NCBI GenBank assembly: GCA_964545075.1
Contig: CAZJFS010000074.1
Coordinates: forward strand, 1 to 20,512
Reading direction: 5' to 3'
Length of the DNA stretch: 20,512 nucleotides
Source: DAOPXV01 sp035352535
Lineage (GTDB): Bacteria; Muiribacteriota; UBA9980
Made by a program: the position numbers and the translations under genes
The notes under the pieces: model-generated
Told to the model about the DNA's origin: nothing
What the model saw: only the letters and a program-made list of their open reading frames with translations
Databases searched by the model: none
In this document: positions 7,890 through 15,221 of the stretch, in pieces
How the letters are laid out: every line of letters starts with the position of its first letter
How positions within the stretch are numbered: the stretch's first letter is position 1

Positions 7890-10034
7890 ATGAAGTGCCC
7901 CAAATGCTCACAGATAATAACTCATCTTTCAACGCAATGCGGTTTCTGTGATTACACTTACAGCCAGGAATTATACCAAAAACTATTCTTTTACTTCGAT
8001 CTTAAAAACGAGACCAAAAATCTCGCGGCCGCCGAAAGCGCGCTTTTGACGAGAATACAAAAGATCACTCAAAAAGTCGAAAAATACGAACATATCCTCG
8101 ATATGGAACTTGAATCTTACGCTAAAACAATTCCGGCGGGCGAAAAAATAAAGGCGCCGGCGTCGGTTTATGAAACCGCTGGAACGCCTCCCACTGAAAC
8201 GGAACAGAAAGTGGCCGAAAAGATGCAGTCGCTCAACCAGAAGCTCCACGAAGACGCTCAAAACCGCCCGCAGGAACAGGCTGGCAGGACCGCCGCCGAA
8301 GAAGCCAACAAGCAGCGGCAGGCCGCCCAGAAAAAAAGCGCTTTTGAATCCAAGCCCGCTTTCGCTCCTCAGCAAGCAACCCGCCAGCAGCAGCAGCAAG
8401 CGTTTTCCTCGCTCAACTCCACTTATGAAGAAAAGCCGGCCGAGAGCTTCGAAATGGTCATCGGCGAAAAATGGATGCTGATAATAGGAATTATAACGCT
8501 TGTTTTCGGCGTAGGTTATTTCCTGAAATTTTCATTCGATCAAAATTGGATCGGGCCGGCAGGCCGCGTCGCCATGTCATATCTTCTTGGAATAGGCCTC
8601 CTCGCGGGCGGAAACGCGTTCGTGCAAAGGAAACTCGACGTCTTCGGGCTTTATCTGATAGGCGGCGGCATAGCAGTGCTTTATTTTTCGGCCTTCGCGG
8701 CGTTTTCGCTCTATAATCTGTTCGATCAGATACCATCCTTCATTATAATGATAATGATAACCGCGTTCGCGGGCTTTCTCGCCATTTTTTATGACGTGAA
8801 ATGGCTCGCCGTGCTCGGCATCGCCGGCGGCTTTCTGACGCCGATACTTTTAAGCACCGGAAAAGACAATCTTATAGGTCTCATGTCCTACATAACAATG
8901 CTCAATGCAGGCGTTCTCGGCATCGCGTTCTATAAGAAATGGGACCTTCTCAACACCCTCGGATTCATCTTCACATATCTTTTATTCGCCGGCTGGTACG
9001 GCACTCACTACGCGAACGAAAAATTCTGGCCGGCCGTATTATTCCTCAACGTCTTCTTTTTAATATACAGCGTGGCGCCGTTCGCTTACCAATTCATAGC
9101 GAAGGACCCGGGCGAGGCGAAAGGCTTCACCATAATCACGCTCAACGCCTTCATCGCGTTCGGCTTCAACTACAACATGATCAAAGCTTATTTCGAAAGC
9201 ACGCAGTGGATAAGCATAATAACGATATTCTATGCAGCCATTTTCCTGGCCATGGGATCTCATCTTTTCAAACTCGGAAAACAATTCCAGGACGCTTTCG
9301 TTCTCGTACTCGCGGAGGCTTCGCTCTTTCTTATCATTACGATACCGATGATATTTTCAGGCCACTGGATAACGTTCTTCTGGATGGTCCAGGCGATGCT
9401 GCTCTTCGCGATGGGAAACCAGCTCAAGCGCGGGGCCCTTTATGCCGGTTCATACGTTCTCACGGCGATATCGCTTTTAAAACTAATGTTCCACGATTAT
9501 CCCGAAGTGTTCAGATTCAACGGAAATAACTTCAACATCCTGGGCGGTTTCGACTATCGTTTCGCCGACCGCTACATAACGATAATAGGCGTTCTGGCGC
9601 TTCTTTATATCATCGCGGCGCTCGCCCGGAAAGCAAGCACGCAGTATATAACCCGCGACAACATGGATTCTTCGGTGATCTACGCCATATTCGGCCTGAC
9701 GCTTTTCCTTATCTTGAATATGGAGACCGGCGCGTTCTTCTACGACTACCTCCCGGCCGCGCGCTTTGCCGCCATATCCGTTCTATGGGCGCTTTTTTCA
9801 GTAGGGCTTATGATAAGAGGATTCATGAGAAATAACGTAACGCTTAGAAAAGTCTCGATCGGCCTATTCCTTTTTACGGTTCTGAAGGTTTTTCTCTACG
9901 ACATGGCCGAAATGCAGACCGAATACAGAATAATATCCTTCGTGTTCCTCGGCGTGATATTGATATCGTCCTCGTTCTTCTACCACAAATTTAAAAGCAG
10001 CATAATGGAGGTCATTTCCGATGACAAAAAGTAG
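7890..10034 (+). CDS. DUF2339 polytopic membrane protein with N-terminal zinc ribbon
   Basis: This 714-residue protein has three parts. Residues 3-20 form a CPKC...CGFC zinc ribbon (Cys3, Cys6, Cys17, Cys20). Residues about 25-185 are charged and Gln/Ala-rich, with predicted coiled-coil character and a short run of glutamines encoded by CAG repeats at about 8384-8399. From about residue 190 the protein is almost wholly transmembrane, with well over ten helices. The start of this part, GEKWMLIIGIITLVFGVGYF followed shortly by NWIGPAGRVAMSYLLG and LYLIGGGIAVLYFSAFAAF, is typical of the DUF2339 family (PF10101). The biochemical function of that family is unknown. In other bacteria it is often encoded beside a DUF3999 protein, as here. 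The ATG is preceded by a good GGGAGG ribosome binding site. The DUF3999-like gene overlaps its end by 14 nt. Confidence 0.88.
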   Translation: MKCPKCSQIITHLSTQCGFCDYTYSQELYQKLFFYFDLKNETKNLAAAESALLTRIQKITQKVEKYEHILDMELESYAKTIPAGEKIKAPASVYETAGTPPTETEQKVAEKMQSLNQKLHEDAQNRPQEQAGRTAAEEANKQRQAAQKKSAFESKPAFAPQQATRQQQQQAFSSLNSTYEEKPAESFEMVIGEKWMLIIGIITLVFGVGYFLKFSFDQNWIGPAGRVAMSYLLGIGLLAGGNAFVQRKLDVFGLYLIGGGIAVLYFSAFAAFSLYNLFDQIPSFIIMIMITAFAGFLAIFYDVKWLAVLGIAGGFLTPILLSTGKDNLIGLMSYITMLNAGVLGIAFYKKWDLLNTLGFIFTYLLFAGWYGTHYANEKFWPAVLFLNVFFLIYSVAPFAYQFIAKDPGEAKGFTIITLNAFIAFGFNYNMIKAYFESTQWISIITIFYAAIFLAMGSHLFKLGKQFQDAFVLVLAEASLFLIITIPMIFSGHWITFFWMVQAMLLFAMGNQLKRGALYAGSYVLTAISLLKLMFHDYPEVFRFNGNNFNILGGFDYRFADRYITIIGVLALLYIIAALARKASTQYITRDNMDSSVIYAIFGLTLFLILNMETGAFFYDYLPAARFAAISVLWALFSVGLMIRGFMRNNVTLRKVSIGLFLFTVLKVFLYDMAEMQTEYRIISFVFLGVILISSSFFYHKFKSSIMEVISDDKK

Positions 10035-11460
10035 CGGTAATATGAAAAAGATTACTCCGGTCGCGGCCATATTTCTGTTGACGGCCGCTATGGCCTCGAT
10101 ATTCGCTTTTACCGGCGTAGCGCTGGCCCTGGATCCCGGTGAATTTCGCTATAGCGTGGAATTGAACGAACAGATAAAAAAAGATTCGATCTATCAGGTC
10201 CATCTCACGCCCGATATTATCGAGCGCTCGGCGGCCGGCGGAACCGATCTCAGGGTCGCAAGCCACGACACGGTGGAAGTCCCATTCGTAGTGCTCGAAA
10301 ACAACACTCCCGCCGAATACGTCTCTAATTATTACACTCTCGAATATCTGCCCCAGCCGCCCGAGGAAGAAACGGGTTCGGTCACATACGCGATGAAGCT
10401 TCCCGACAAGCATCAACCCGTGCGTATTTTCGAGATCGATACGCCGAATAACGACTTCAAAAAAAATATAATCCTTTACGGTTCCAACGATAAATCAAAC
10501 TGGAACTTCATAACCGAAGAAACCATTTTTGATTTTTTGTCGCAGGTCAATCTGAGAAAAACTGAAATTAAACTTGCGTCGGCCGTCGATTACCTCTATT
10601 ACAAGATAAAGATCGTGGACACCGCTTCGTCCGGAACCACCGGCGGCGATTCCAAATCGATAAAGCTTAAATACGAAGGCCTGGATTTCAGCGTCGACAA
10701 TATAAAAACGCAAAAATTACAGATAAACAGGGTCGCTGCAAAGACCGGCGTAAACGTTAGAAAAGATCATACGGTCGCTTATGACGAAAAATTGTTTTCA
10801 AGTCTTTCGCCGCAAAAAGATAAATCTAACAACACCGTTATCGACATTGAAGCCAACCTGCCGTTCGACCGTATTTCATTCGATATAACTACTACTTACT
10901 ATCAGAGAAAGGTCAGCATATTATCAAGTGAAACCGGAGCTGAAAAAACCTATACGAACGTCGTTGAAAGTTCGATCTATAATTTCCCGATGATGGACTT
11001 CAAAAGCTCCCGCAACGAAATATATTTCAGCACGCCCAAGCACCGCTTTTACCGCTTTATAATCGAAAACAAGAATAACCCCGCGCTCACGATCAACAGC
11101 ATAAAATACGAATGGGTAAGAAAAGATCTCTATTTCGTAGCGCTCTCTGATTCGCCGAAATATCTTCTGTGCTTCGGAAATCCGGCTTTGAAAAAACCCG
11201 AATACGATATTCAAAATTTTATTCACCAGGGAAACTGGTATAAACAAAAATACGGCGTAATAAAAACCGGCGACGTGATCTTAAATACGGCTTACGCTCC
11301 GTCGACTAAAATCGAGATCAAACCGGAAGTCGAAAAAATGATACTCACGATCATAGTCATATTTCTGGTCCTCGGCCTTGGATACTGGCTTTATAACCTC
11401 ATCTCGCAGATGACGCCGCCGCCCGATACCGACGACACCAATAACTCCGACGAACATTAA
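10021..11460 (+). CDS. DUF3999-like exported protein with C-terminal membrane anchor
   Basis: This 479-residue protein has a signal peptide at about residues 8-37 (basic start, hydrophobic core, ALA before LDPGEFRYS). It has a large extracytoplasmic region and one transmembrane helix near residues 440-460 (TIIVIFLVLGLGYWLYNLI), then a short acidic tail. The mature start (FRYSVEL, then YQVHLTPDI and TDLRVASHDTVEVPFVV) resembles the opening of DUF3999 proteins, in which an R-L/DLRV-type block precedes a beta-rich domain. The pairing with DUF2339 upstream supports the call. The start ATG lies inside the end of the DUF2339 gene, with GGAGGT at 10005-10010 before it, so translation is probably coupled. 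A second in-frame ATG at 10042 would also leave a signal peptide. The function is unknown; the two proteins probably form one envelope complex (inference). Confidence 0.75.
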   Translation: MTKSSGNMKKITPVAAIFLLTAAMASIFAFTGVALALDPGEFRYSVELNEQIKKDSIYQVHLTPDIIERSAAGGTDLRVASHDTVEVPFVVLENNTPAEYVSNYYTLEYLPQPPEEETGSVTYAMKLPDKHQPVRIFEIDTPNNDFKKNIILYGSNDKSNWNFITEETIFDFLSQVNLRKTEIKLASAVDYLYYKIKIVDTASSGTTGGDSKSIKLKYEGLDFSVDNIKTQKLQINRVAAKTGVNVRKDHTVAYDEKLFSSLSPQKDKSNNTVIDIEANLPFDRISFDITTTYYQRKVSILSSETGAEKTYTNVVESSIYNFPMMDFKSSRNEIYFSTPKHRFYRFIIENKNNPALTINSIKYEWVRKDLYFVALSDSPKYLLCFGNPALKKPEYDIQNFIHQGNWYKQKYGVIKTGDVILNTAYAPSTKIEIKPEVEKMILTIIVIFLVLGLGYWLYNLISQMTPPPDTDDTNNSDEH

Positions 11461-11489
11461 AAATCAAAGCATAGGAGGCGCGATACATT

Positions 11490-11996
11490 ATGCCGCTTGA
11501 AGAAACAGGGATTTTCGATAATTTTCAGGTTCTGGCTGACGCACTGAAAAGCAAGGGCGCTTTGCTTGTATGCGGAAAGGATAAGCCAAACCCCATGACG
11601 ATAGGCTGGGCGACGCTTGGAATAATCTGGGGAAAACCGATACTCACCGTACTGGTGCGACCGTCGCGCCACAGCTTCGAGCTGATAAACGCTCACGGCG
11701 AATTTTCGCTGTGCGTTCCGCCGCCTTCGATGTCGCGCGAACTGGCATTTTGCGGAACCCGATCCGGCCGCGACTTCGACAAATTCGCCGAATGCAAATT
11801 CACTAAAGCCGCCGGACATAAAATTTCCGTGCCGCATATCGCCGAATGCCCTATGCATTACGAATGCGCCGTGGTCCATAAAAACGACGTCACGGCGGGA
11901 ACGCTCGATCCCGCGATCATCTCGCAATATTATGGAAACGGAGACTATCACTCGATATATTACGGAGAGGTCCTCGGCGTTTACAGGCAGGTTTAA
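11490..11996 (+). CDS. Flavin reductase-like (FMN-binding split-barrel) family protein
   Basis: This 168-residue protein is of normal length for the flavin reductase-like domain family. The block NPMTIGWATLGIIWGKPILTV, then VRPSRHSFELI and FSLCVPP, is the usual N-terminal half of this fold, which binds FMN as a homodimer. Members reduce free flavins or act as small NAD(P)H-dependent or flavin-binding redox proteins; the substrate here cannot be told. Several cysteines (for example in FCGT, AECKF and AECPMHYECAVV) are more than usual and could bind metal or form a redox site. AGGAGG at 11473-11478 precedes the ATG. The gene starts 29 nt after the DUF3999-like gene, and the acetyltransferase gene follows by 18 nt, so one transcript is likely. 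Confidence 0.85.
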   Translation: MPLEETGIFDNFQVLADALKSKGALLVCGKDKPNPMTIGWATLGIIWGKPILTVLVRPSRHSFELINAHGEFSLCVPPPSMSRELAFCGTRSGRDFDKFAECKFTKAAGHKISVPHIAECPMHYECAVVHKNDVTAGTLDPAIISQYYGNGDYHSIYYGEVLGVYRQV

Positions 11997-12014
11997 AGGA
12001 GATAATTTCTGAAT

Positions 12015-12863
12015 ATGGGATCAACCGGATACACCGTAAGAGTAATGTCCAGAAATGAACTGGATACGGCTATCGAATGGGCCGCGCGCGAGGGCTGGAA
12101 TCCCGGCGTAAACGACGGCGACAGTTTTTATTATACCGATCCCGAAGGCTTTTTTATAGGCGAGCTGGACGGCAAACCGATAGGATGTATTTCAGCGGTT
12201 TCATACGGCAATAAATTCGGGTTTATAGGCTTTTATATCGTAAAAAGCGAATTTCGCGGAATGGGTTACGGAATAAAGCTGTGGCGGGCGGCTATGAAAC
12301 ATCTGGACGGCTCCAATATAGGCCTGGACGGCGTCGTCGCCCAGCAGGCAAACTATAAAAAATCAGGGTTTTCGCTCGCTTATAAGAACATACGCTATGA
12401 AGGAATCTGTTCGCCTTCACCGGAAAAGTCTTCAAATCTGGTCGGTATCGATAAAATATCGTTAGACGAATTACTTGAATACGACGATAAATTTTTCCCG
12501 GTTCCTCGACACGATTTCATGAAAAAATGGCTCGATCCGGCCGCGCGAAAATTCGTGGCGTTCGTGCGCGACGGCGTGATAATGGGCTGCGGCGTTATAA
12601 GAGCGTGCCGTAAAGGCTTTAAGATCGGGCCGCTGTTCGCGGACTCGGAAAATATCGCCGAAGAAATCTTCAACGAACTTATTAAAACGGCAGGTTCATC
12701 GCCGGTCGTTCTGGACGTCCCCGAATCAAACGCGGCGGCGTTAAAACTTGTAAAGATGCATAATATGATAAAATCATTTGAAACCGCGCGCATGTACACG
12801 GGCGAATTCTACAAGTTGCCGTTCGATAAACTTTACGGCGTCACTACATTCGAACTCGGGTAA
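12015..12863 (+). CDS. GNAT family N-acetyltransferase, two-domain (YitH/HolE4-like)
   Basis: This 282-residue protein has an N-terminal GNAT domain (about residues 6-130) with a clear acetyl-CoA-binding loop, RGMGYG at residues 81-86, following the beta-4 strand IGFYIVKSEF. The C-terminal part (about 140-280) contains the DDKFFPVPRHDFMKKWL and ESNAAALKL blocks found in the second acetyltransferase-like domain of YitH/HolE4-type proteins. The acceptor substrate is not known. AAGGAGAT at 11996-12003 lies 11 nt before the ATG. It is the last gene of the 7890-12863 cluster. Its stop codon is only 3 nt from that of the convergent REC-kinase gene. Confidence 0.85.
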   Translation: MGSTGYTVRVMSRNELDTAIEWAAREGWNPGVNDGDSFYYTDPEGFFIGELDGKPIGCISAVSYGNKFGFIGFYIVKSEFRGMGYGIKLWRAAMKHLDGSNIGLDGVVAQQANYKKSGFSLAYKNIRYEGICSPSPEKSSNLVGIDKISLDELLEYDDKFFPVPRHDFMKKWLDPAARKFVAFVRDGVIMGCGVIRACRKGFKIGPLFADSENIAEEIFNELIKTAGSSPVVLDVPESNAAALKLVKMHNMIKSFETARMYTGEFYKLPFDKLYGVTTFELG

Positions 12864-12866
12864 AAG

Positions 12867-13976
12867 TCAGGCGGTCGGTCCGGCCTCATCGCACGGCAGT
12901 GACACAGTTACGACCGTCGGCATATTCCCGCCGCTTTCAATCTCAAAGCTTCCGCCATGCAGCTCGGTTATACGCTTAACTATGGAAAGGCCGAGACCTA
13001 CGCCATGCTGCTCATAAAACTTACGTTCGAATTGAACATATGCTCCGACCTTGGCTATCTGTTCAGGCGTCATTCCACGCCCTTCATTGGCGACTTTGAT
13101 CACGAAATTCCGTCCCTGCATATAATTGGAAACCGAAACGGCCATTTCAGGTTTTGAATAAGCAAACGCATTATTTAAAAGTTCTTCCATTATCTTTTTA
13201 AGGTTGGCGAGCGAGACGTTAACGCAGCCTTCCGCAAGTTCGACCTTAATATCTGTTTCCCTTTCCGCCGCGACGGCTTTCTCCATTATTATTTTATATA
13301 GAAAATCCTTCACGCCGATGGTTTTTCCGGAAGTTATCCTGTTTTTTAATTCTGGATCGGACAGCGACACCTCCAGCTCGGAATATAAAAGGAAATTATC
13401 GATAAGCCTGTGCAGACGATTCCCTGAATTTTTAATTTCAACGACAAGATTCACTATCTCATCTTTCGAAAGCGTTCCGGCGGACATTAAAATAAGATCG
13501 GAATATCCGATAATGTTACTCAGCGGCGTCATCATTTCATGAGGCATGGATATAGTTATGGAACTGCGAAGCTCTGAAAGCTTGGTTTCAAAAACTTTCT
13601 TGTTGGTATTGTTTTTTTCGATCCTCGTGTTTATGGCCTTCAAAAGAGCCGTTTTAGTGAATGGCTTGGTAAGATAATCGTCGGCCCCCAGTTCCATTCC
13701 CCGCCTTACGTCGGAACGGTCAGCCCTTGCGCTCAAGAATATAAAAGGTATTACGGCGGTAACGTCCTCTTTCTTCAGCTCGGCCGCGAGCTGAAAACCA
13801 TCCAGCCCCGGCATCATGACATCGCATATGATAAGATCCGGAAGCTCACGACGAGCGGTATTGAGGCCGGAAATACCGTCATCCGCCTCGACGACGTTAA
13901 ATCCTTCAAACGATAGAATTTTATTTAAAATATCACGTATATCTATTTCATCTTCAATTACAAGTATTTTTTTCAT
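12867..13976 (-). CDS. Response regulator receiver-histidine kinase fusion (REC-HisKA-HATPase)
   Basis: This 369-residue soluble protein has the receiver first. Residues 1-120 contain the acidic pocket Glu8/Asp9, phosphoacceptor Asp52 in IICDVMMPGLDG, Ser82 and Lys104 (TKPF). The HisKA-like domain (about 130-205) carries SMPHEMMTPLSNIIGYSDLI with His146. The HATPase_c domain (about 245-365) shows ELLNNAFAYS, NEGRGM and GVGLGLSIVKRI. This order is the reverse of a normal hybrid kinase; such proteins take phosphate on the receiver and use it to control their own kinase. No separate input domain or transmembrane segment is present. GGAG lies upstream of the ATG. The gene begins 26 nt after elbB and is probably in the same transcript. 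Confidence 0.93.
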   Translation of the reverse strand: MKKILVIEDEIDIRDILNKILSFEGFNVVEADDGISGLNTARRELPDLIICDVMMPGLDGFQLAAELKKEDVTAVIPFIFLSARADRSDVRRGMELGADDYLTKPFTKTALLKAINTRIEKNNTNKKVFETKLSELRSSITISMPHEMMTPLSNIIGYSDLILMSAGTLSKDEIVNLVVEIKNSGNRLHRLIDNFLLYSELEVSLSDPELKNRITSGKTIGVKDFLYKIIMEKAVAAERETDIKVELAEGCVNVSLANLKKIMEELLNNAFAYSKPEMAVSVSNYMQGRNFVIKVANEGRGMTPEQIAKVGAYVQFERKFYEQHGVGLGLSIVKRITELHGGSFEIESGGNMPTVVTVSLPCDEAGPTA

Positions 13977-14002
13977 CAGCAGAGCTCCGAATGATTTAAC
14001 GT

Positions 14003-14653
14003 TTATAAAGAAAGTATCTTTCCGACCAGTTTTTCAATTCCATACGCCGCTTCGCTTATGTTTTTAGCCGTCATATATGCCGGCGTCGTCACTACAAGGT
14101 TTTTAGTGTCGAAACATATTTCATCGGATTTGCAATTGACGTGTTCAGCGCCAAAACCGTTTAATACAGTTGCCGTTTGCGCATCGTTACCGATGGTGAC
14201 CTTCACCTTGTGCTTGGCGAGAACCTTCGCTAAAATAACTGGAGCTATGCATATCGCGCCGATAGGTTTTTTAGCTTCGTGAAACGACTTGATAAGCTTC
14301 TCCACATCAGCATTAACGGTCATATTCGCGCCTTCTTTTCCAAACGAGCAAAGATTTAACACGGCCCCTGACCCGCCGGGAAATATTACTGCGTCATATT
14401 CCTTAGGCGATATCTGTGAAAGATTTGATATGTTTCCACGCGATATCCTGGCTGATTCGGCCATTATATTACGTTTTTCGCCGGTCTCCATGTGATTTCC
14501 ATGGTTTACGGTCTTTTCCTGAACAGAGTCTATCGAAGCGCAATGGTATTGGGCGCCGCCGCGCGAAAGATAGAAAAGCGTCAGAACAGCCTCGTGTATT
14601 TCAGAGCCGTCAAAAACACCGCAGCCTGAAAGTATTACGGCTATTTTTTTCAT
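14003..14653 (-). CDS. elbB: ElbB-type DJ-1/PfpI superfamily protein (glyoxalase-like)
   Basis: This 216-residue protein matches ElbB in length and sequence. It starts KKIAVILSGCGVFDGSEIHEA, the signature of ElbB, and holds AVIFPGGSGA. The nucleophile elbow is GAICIAPV (Cys135), and the conserved acidic residue Glu18 beside the cysteine is present. E. coli ElbB has weak glyoxalase activity and was linked to isoprenoid biosynthesis; the physiological role remains unclear. The ribosome binding site GGAGGG (14660-14665) is strong and lies within the 25 nt between this gene and the small anchored protein gene upstream. It is probably the middle gene of a three-gene minus-strand operon with the REC-kinase downstream. 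Confidence 0.9.
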   Translation of the reverse strand: MKKIAVILSGCGVFDGSEIHEAVLTLFYLSRGGAQYHCASIDSVQEKTVNHGNHMETGEKRNIMAESARISRGNISNLSQISPKEYDAVIFPGGSGAVLNLCSFGKEGANMTVNADVEKLIKSFHEAKKPIGAICIAPVILAKVLAKHKVKVTIGNDAQTATVLNGFGAEHVNCKSDEICFDTKNLVVTTPAYMTAKNISEAAYGIEKLVGKILSL

Positions 14654-14678
14654 AAGAATCCCTCCGTTGATTTTTTAT

Positions 14679-15068
14679 CTACTTTTTCTTTTTTTTCTTC
14701 GTTACCTTAATCTTTTCGGACGATATTTGTTTCAGGTCGGAATCATATCTCACGATCCGGTTAAGTTCGCCATCGTCGTCATAAAAATATTCTATTTTAG
14801 ACAAGTTCTTGTCTCCAAAAGGCCTTATAGTGCCGTCATAATCGTGAAAACTCATTGAAATAGCGCGGCCGCCATATGTGACTATTTTATAATATCTTTT
14901 GTTCCCGTCCATGTCCAGGATCTCGTTCAAGCCTTCCGGCGCAAAGGAGCCATCGTAATTACAATCTTCGTAATATCTTTCCGTACCTGAAAAGCATGTG
15001 ACTAAAATTATTATTATGAAAAGCAGGGAGCCTGTTATTGCCGCTATTTTAATGTAATTCTTATCCAT
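14679..15068 (-). CDS. Small membrane-anchored protein of unknown function with lysine-rich tail
   Basis: This 129-residue protein has a single hydrophobic N-terminal segment (about residues 7-26, ending ILVTCFSG). That could be a membrane anchor or, since a cysteine follows the core, an atypical lipoprotein signal. The rest is tyrosine- and aspartate-rich, with short motifs such as LDMDGNKRYYKIVTYGG and FYDDDGELNRIVRYDSD that recall RHS/YD or MORN-like beta repeats; I cannot assign a family. The last residues are a run of lysines encoded by a homopurine tract. It is first in the minus-strand operon behind the promoter at 15115-15143. Its ribosome binding site is weak. Codon phase and the promoter support a real gene. 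Confidence 0.7.
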   Translation of the reverse strand: MDKNYIKIAAITGSLLFIIIILVTCFSGTERYYEDCNYDGSFAPEGLNEILDMDGNKRYYKIVTYGGRAISMSFHDYDGTIRPFGDKNLSKIEYFYDDDGELNRIVRYDSDLKQISSEKIKVTKKKKKK

Positions 15069-15114
15069 TCATATTCACGCCGCTACGATCGATTTATCAG
15101 CTTATTATATTACA

Positions 15115-15143
15115 AATATACACAAATTAATCGTCAAAGTCAA
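15115..15143 (-). promoter_or_regulatory. Sigma70-type promoter of the 15068-12867 operon
   Basis: On the minus strand, TTGACT (15143-15138) and TATATT (15120-15115) are separated by 17 nt. Transcription would start near 15108, giving a leader of about 40 nt. The -35 box lies only 7 nt from the -35 box of the divergent cca promoter. Confidence 0.6.
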
Positions 15144-15150
15144 TTTTTTG

Positions 15151-15179
15151 TTGACTAATGACCGATTTAATTGTAAATT
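15151..15179 (+). promoter_or_regulatory. Sigma70-type promoter of cca
   Basis: TTGACT (15151-15156) and TAAATT (15174-15179) are separated by 17 nt. The predicted start near 15186 leaves about 36 nt before the ATG at 15222, with the ribosome binding site AGGAG at 15212-15216. Confidence 0.55.
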
Positions 15180-15221
15180 GTCATAAAATTTCTTTCAGCT
15201 AAATCTTACGCAGGAGAAAAA

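Noticed and set aside
8384..8399. CAG triplet repeat that might be a microsatellite
   Set aside because: Only a handful of units, in frame, and part of a Gln-rich linker; not long enough to call a repeat element.
8939..9529. 196-residue open frame on the plus strand inside the DUF2339 gene
   Set aside because: Arginine- and histidine-rich composition typical of an out-of-frame reading of a membrane protein gene; the DUF2339 frame explains the region.
11457..11951. 164-residue minus-strand open frame opposite the flavin reductase gene
   Set aside because: The plus-strand frame has clear family motifs and a good ribosome binding site; the minus frame has neither.
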